NCBI GenBank assembly: GCA_021821025.1
Contig: JAKACY010000001.1
Location: 1-35,552 of the forward strand
Length of the DNA: 35,552 nucleotides
Reading direction: 5' to 3'
Source of the DNA: Bacillota bacterium
Lineage (GTDB): Bacteria; Bacillota; Bacilli; Alicyclobacillales; SLC66
Positions 33,349-35,552 of this stretch are shown one piece after another. The notes beneath the pieces are model-generated. The model saw only the letters and a program-made list of their open reading frames with translations, was not told where the DNA came from and did not search any database. The position numbers were made by a program, and so were the translations under genes. Positions within the stretch are counted from its first letter, which is position 1, and each line of letters begins with the position of its first letter.

Positions 33349-35552
33349 TTACGGCTTGTGGATGAAACCGTCTTTGATGACGTACCCGAACCGTTTGACC
33401 CAGTCTCTCACGGTTCGATCGGGCACCTCTTTGCCTGATTTAGTGAACCATTCCGTTACATCTTTTACGGTTGGTGGGTCACCAAAATTACAACTATTAA
33501 CGGCTTGTTCGAACTCTTTTTCTTTGGAATTACGTTCCGCTTTCGCTTTAGTAGTCCTCTTGTCCGTTGCCTTTTTCCACGGCGGTTGTTCCCCTTCTGG
33601 GTCGATATCTTTAAGACTTCCAACCTCGTCGATTTTATGAATGGGATAGGAAAACCACATATTCACCGGCTCGAATTTGGCATACTCACGCAGCGTGCCT
33701 TCTACACGCCACGCTGAACGTGTCTGAACGCTTTTGATCGTCTTTTCGACTTCTCCTTTAACAACGAGGGAAAAAGCGTCAGGAACAGCTTTTTTGGCGT
33801 GTTCCTCCATAGCTTTCGCACTGAGTGCATCGTCTTGTGAAACGTGGTCTGCTGCGTATTGAGGCGCAAAGCGTTTGATAAGCTCGTGATACGTTACACA
33901 TAGCGCCTTGTTTTCTTCTTGCTTTACAAGAGCTTCTGTCATGTCGAGTTCCACAAGGTCAATCAGAGCGTCTGGGTCGCGTGCAAAGACGCCGCTACCG
34001 CTTGCGCGATCCATCGATTTTTTGCCGCCTTGTGCGCCTTTTGAGTGATGGTGACAGTAGATCACGCTGGATCCGAGTTCGTTGCAGATCTTATCGAATT
34101 GATTGGTGAAGTGCGCCATTTGATCCGCGCTGTTCTCATCGCCCGTAAGCACTTTATAAATCGGGTCAATGATGATGGCGATGTAATTTTTCTTGGCCGC
34201 ACGCCGAATTAATTTCGGGGCAAGCTTGTCCATTGGCACTGATTTGCCCCGGAGGTTCCAAATGTCGATATTGTCAATATGGCTTGGAGGCAATCCAATA
34301 GCAGAATAAACTTTCCGAAAACGATCAAGGCAACTCGCTCGATCTAATTCGAGATTGACATAGAGTATTTTCCCTTGTGTACATAGCCAACCGAACCAAC
34401 GTGCACCCTCGGCAATTGCAATGGAGAGTTCAATAAGGGCAAAGGATTTACCGGCTTTTGATGGACCTGCCATGAGCATTTTATGGCCCTGCCTAAGTAC
34501 ACCTTCAATAAGTGGTGGTGCGAGTTGAGGCATGTTATCCCAATGATCAGCCAAGCTTTCTGGATTCGGAAGATCGTCATTGACGCCCTCAATCCATTCA
34601 ATCCATTCATTCCAGTTTGATTTTCCAATGTTTGTATCGACAATAAATTGTTTTTTCCCATTGCGTTCCACGCCAGGCATGCGGGAAAGTCTGGATGGAT
34701 TCCGATTCTGGCTATCAATGTTGAGACCGTTGCGCTTGCATACGGTATAGAGATAATCCACACGTTTACGATACTCATCGTAATTCGCGGCATCCACTTT
34801 CACGATGGCATGAAGGCTTTTGCTTCCGCTGTACACCATGAGGGCAATCGGCAATTCGAGTTCACGCACGATGGCATTCTGTTTTGCGATGGCCATCGTA
34901 TCCGACTCCACCAGTGCATAGCGGAAATCGGTGACGTTTTCATTTTTGACACCTTTCCCATCCAGAGGATTGAATCGGATCCACGCACCAGCTTGAGGAT
35001 TGTAATCGCCAAGCACCGAACCTACGTCTCCATCCGATTGATTTAACAACTGAATCAATTCACCAGCAGTACGATCCCAATTGCCTTTCGTTGGCAGGAA
35101 TTTGCCATCTTCGTTTTCCCATGTCGATACAACATACCCGACATTCTCGGAGGCTTCGAAGAGCGTTTGCAAATAGGTGGTAAGTTGTGATACAGGATTC
35201 CATTCTGCTGGTTCATTAATTTCCCGCTCTTCGATCCAGTTTTTATCCACGACCACGTATTCTCCGGCATCGCCGGCGATCTCATCATCCCAGTTCAGTT
35301 CATGATCATCACGATGAGATAACGGTAGCCAGCCATTTTCTTTCGCCATTTGTGTGATCGTGGCTCCCGTAACTGGCGCTCCGGCCCCTTCAAATGAGGC
35401 CCACTTATTGAAACACTCTCCGGGATGATAGCGACTACCATCCCTTTTGCTCCACTCGTCCCAGTCGCTAGCCGTATACCCTTCATGTTTCAAGGCCATC
35501 CCTACAGACACCCACGCTGAGTAATCCAGTCGAACAGGATCGATATACTGCA
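33349..35552 (-). CDS. primase/RepA-like helicase fusion, N-terminus truncated by window edge
   Basis: PriCT-like N-terminus (YIDPVRLDYSAWVSVGMALKHEG..DWDEWSKRDG), primase-like region, RecA-like AAA_25 (MLMAGPSKAGKSFALIELSIAIAEG). The frame stays open to 35552. Confidence 0.85.
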   Translation of the reverse strand, partial: QYIDPVRLDYSAWVSVGMALKHEGYTASDWDEWSKRDGSRYHPGECFNKWASFEGAGAPVTGATITQMAKENGWLPLSHRDDHELNWDDEIAGDAGEYVVVDKNWIEEREINEPAEWNPVSQLTTYLQTLFEASENVGYVVSTWENEDGKFLPTKGNWDRTAGELIQLLNQSDGDVGSVLGDYNPQAGAWIRFNPLDGKGVKNENVTDFRYALVESDTMAIAKQNAIVRELELPIALMVYSGSKSLHAIVKVDAANYDEYRKRVDYLYTVCKRNGLNIDSQNRNPSRLSRMPGVERNGKKQFIVDTNIGKSNWNEWIEWIEGVNDDLPNPESLADHWDNMPQLAPPLIEGVLRQGHKMLMAGPSKAGKSFALIELSIAIAEGARWFGWLCTQGKILYVNLELDRASCLDRFRKVYSAIGLPPSHIDNIDIWNLRGKSVPMDKLAPKLIRRAAKKNYIAIIIDPIYKVLTGDENSADQMAHFTNQFDKICNELGSSVIYCHHHSKGAQGGKKSMDRASGSGVFARDPDALIDLVELDMTEALVKQEENKALCVTYHELIKRFAPQYAADHVSQDDALSAKAMEEHAKKAVPDAFSLVVKGEVEKTIKSVQTRSAWRVEGTLREYAKFEPVNMWFSYPIHKIDEVGSLKDIDPEGEQPPWKKATDKRTTKAKAERNSKEKEFEQAVNSCNFGDPPTVKDVTEWFTKSGKEVPDRTVRDWVKRFGYVIKDGFIHKP

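Noticed and set aside
33137-33640. Plus-strand 167-aa ORF with repeated DHxxMVxAAK motifs
   Set aside because: The peptide repeats are the translation of the ~45-bp palindromic units, and the rest is antisense to the primase/helicase gene.

Overview
The window carries most of a temperate, contractile-tailed (myovirus-type) phage or prophage, apparently of a Gram-positive host. A tyrosine integrase (+) sits next to a tRNA-Gly 3'-end-like att core. To the right, on the minus strand and in reverse gene order, are: lysis cassette, tail fibre and fibre assembly, baseplate, tape measure, tail chaperone, tube, sheath, neck, capsid, protease/scaffold, MuF-like protein, portal, TerL, TerS, RusA, and a primase/helicase that runs off the right edge. 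The main unusual feature is a ~73-75 aa beta-rich module (TLxxALxSGTxYTTLxVxxLTxxVxSG..IGxGxTTQTV..GATxIxVxSFTANAAYAVGA) inserted in four unrelated virion proteins: tail fibre, baseplate J, tail sheath and a capsid cement-like protein. Other points: a T_TTT_TTT -1 frameshift giving a G-T type tail chaperone; a Pmp3/YqaE-like gene antisense inside the tail operon, meeting the frameshift ORF stop to stop; an attP-like site with paired 11-bp-spaced TGATCCCAA repeats on both sides of the core; a plus-strand two-gene cassette behind a consensus sigma-A promoter; and a structured repeat region (five ~45-bp units) next to the replication gene that could be an origin. All family names come from reading the translations; no database search was run.
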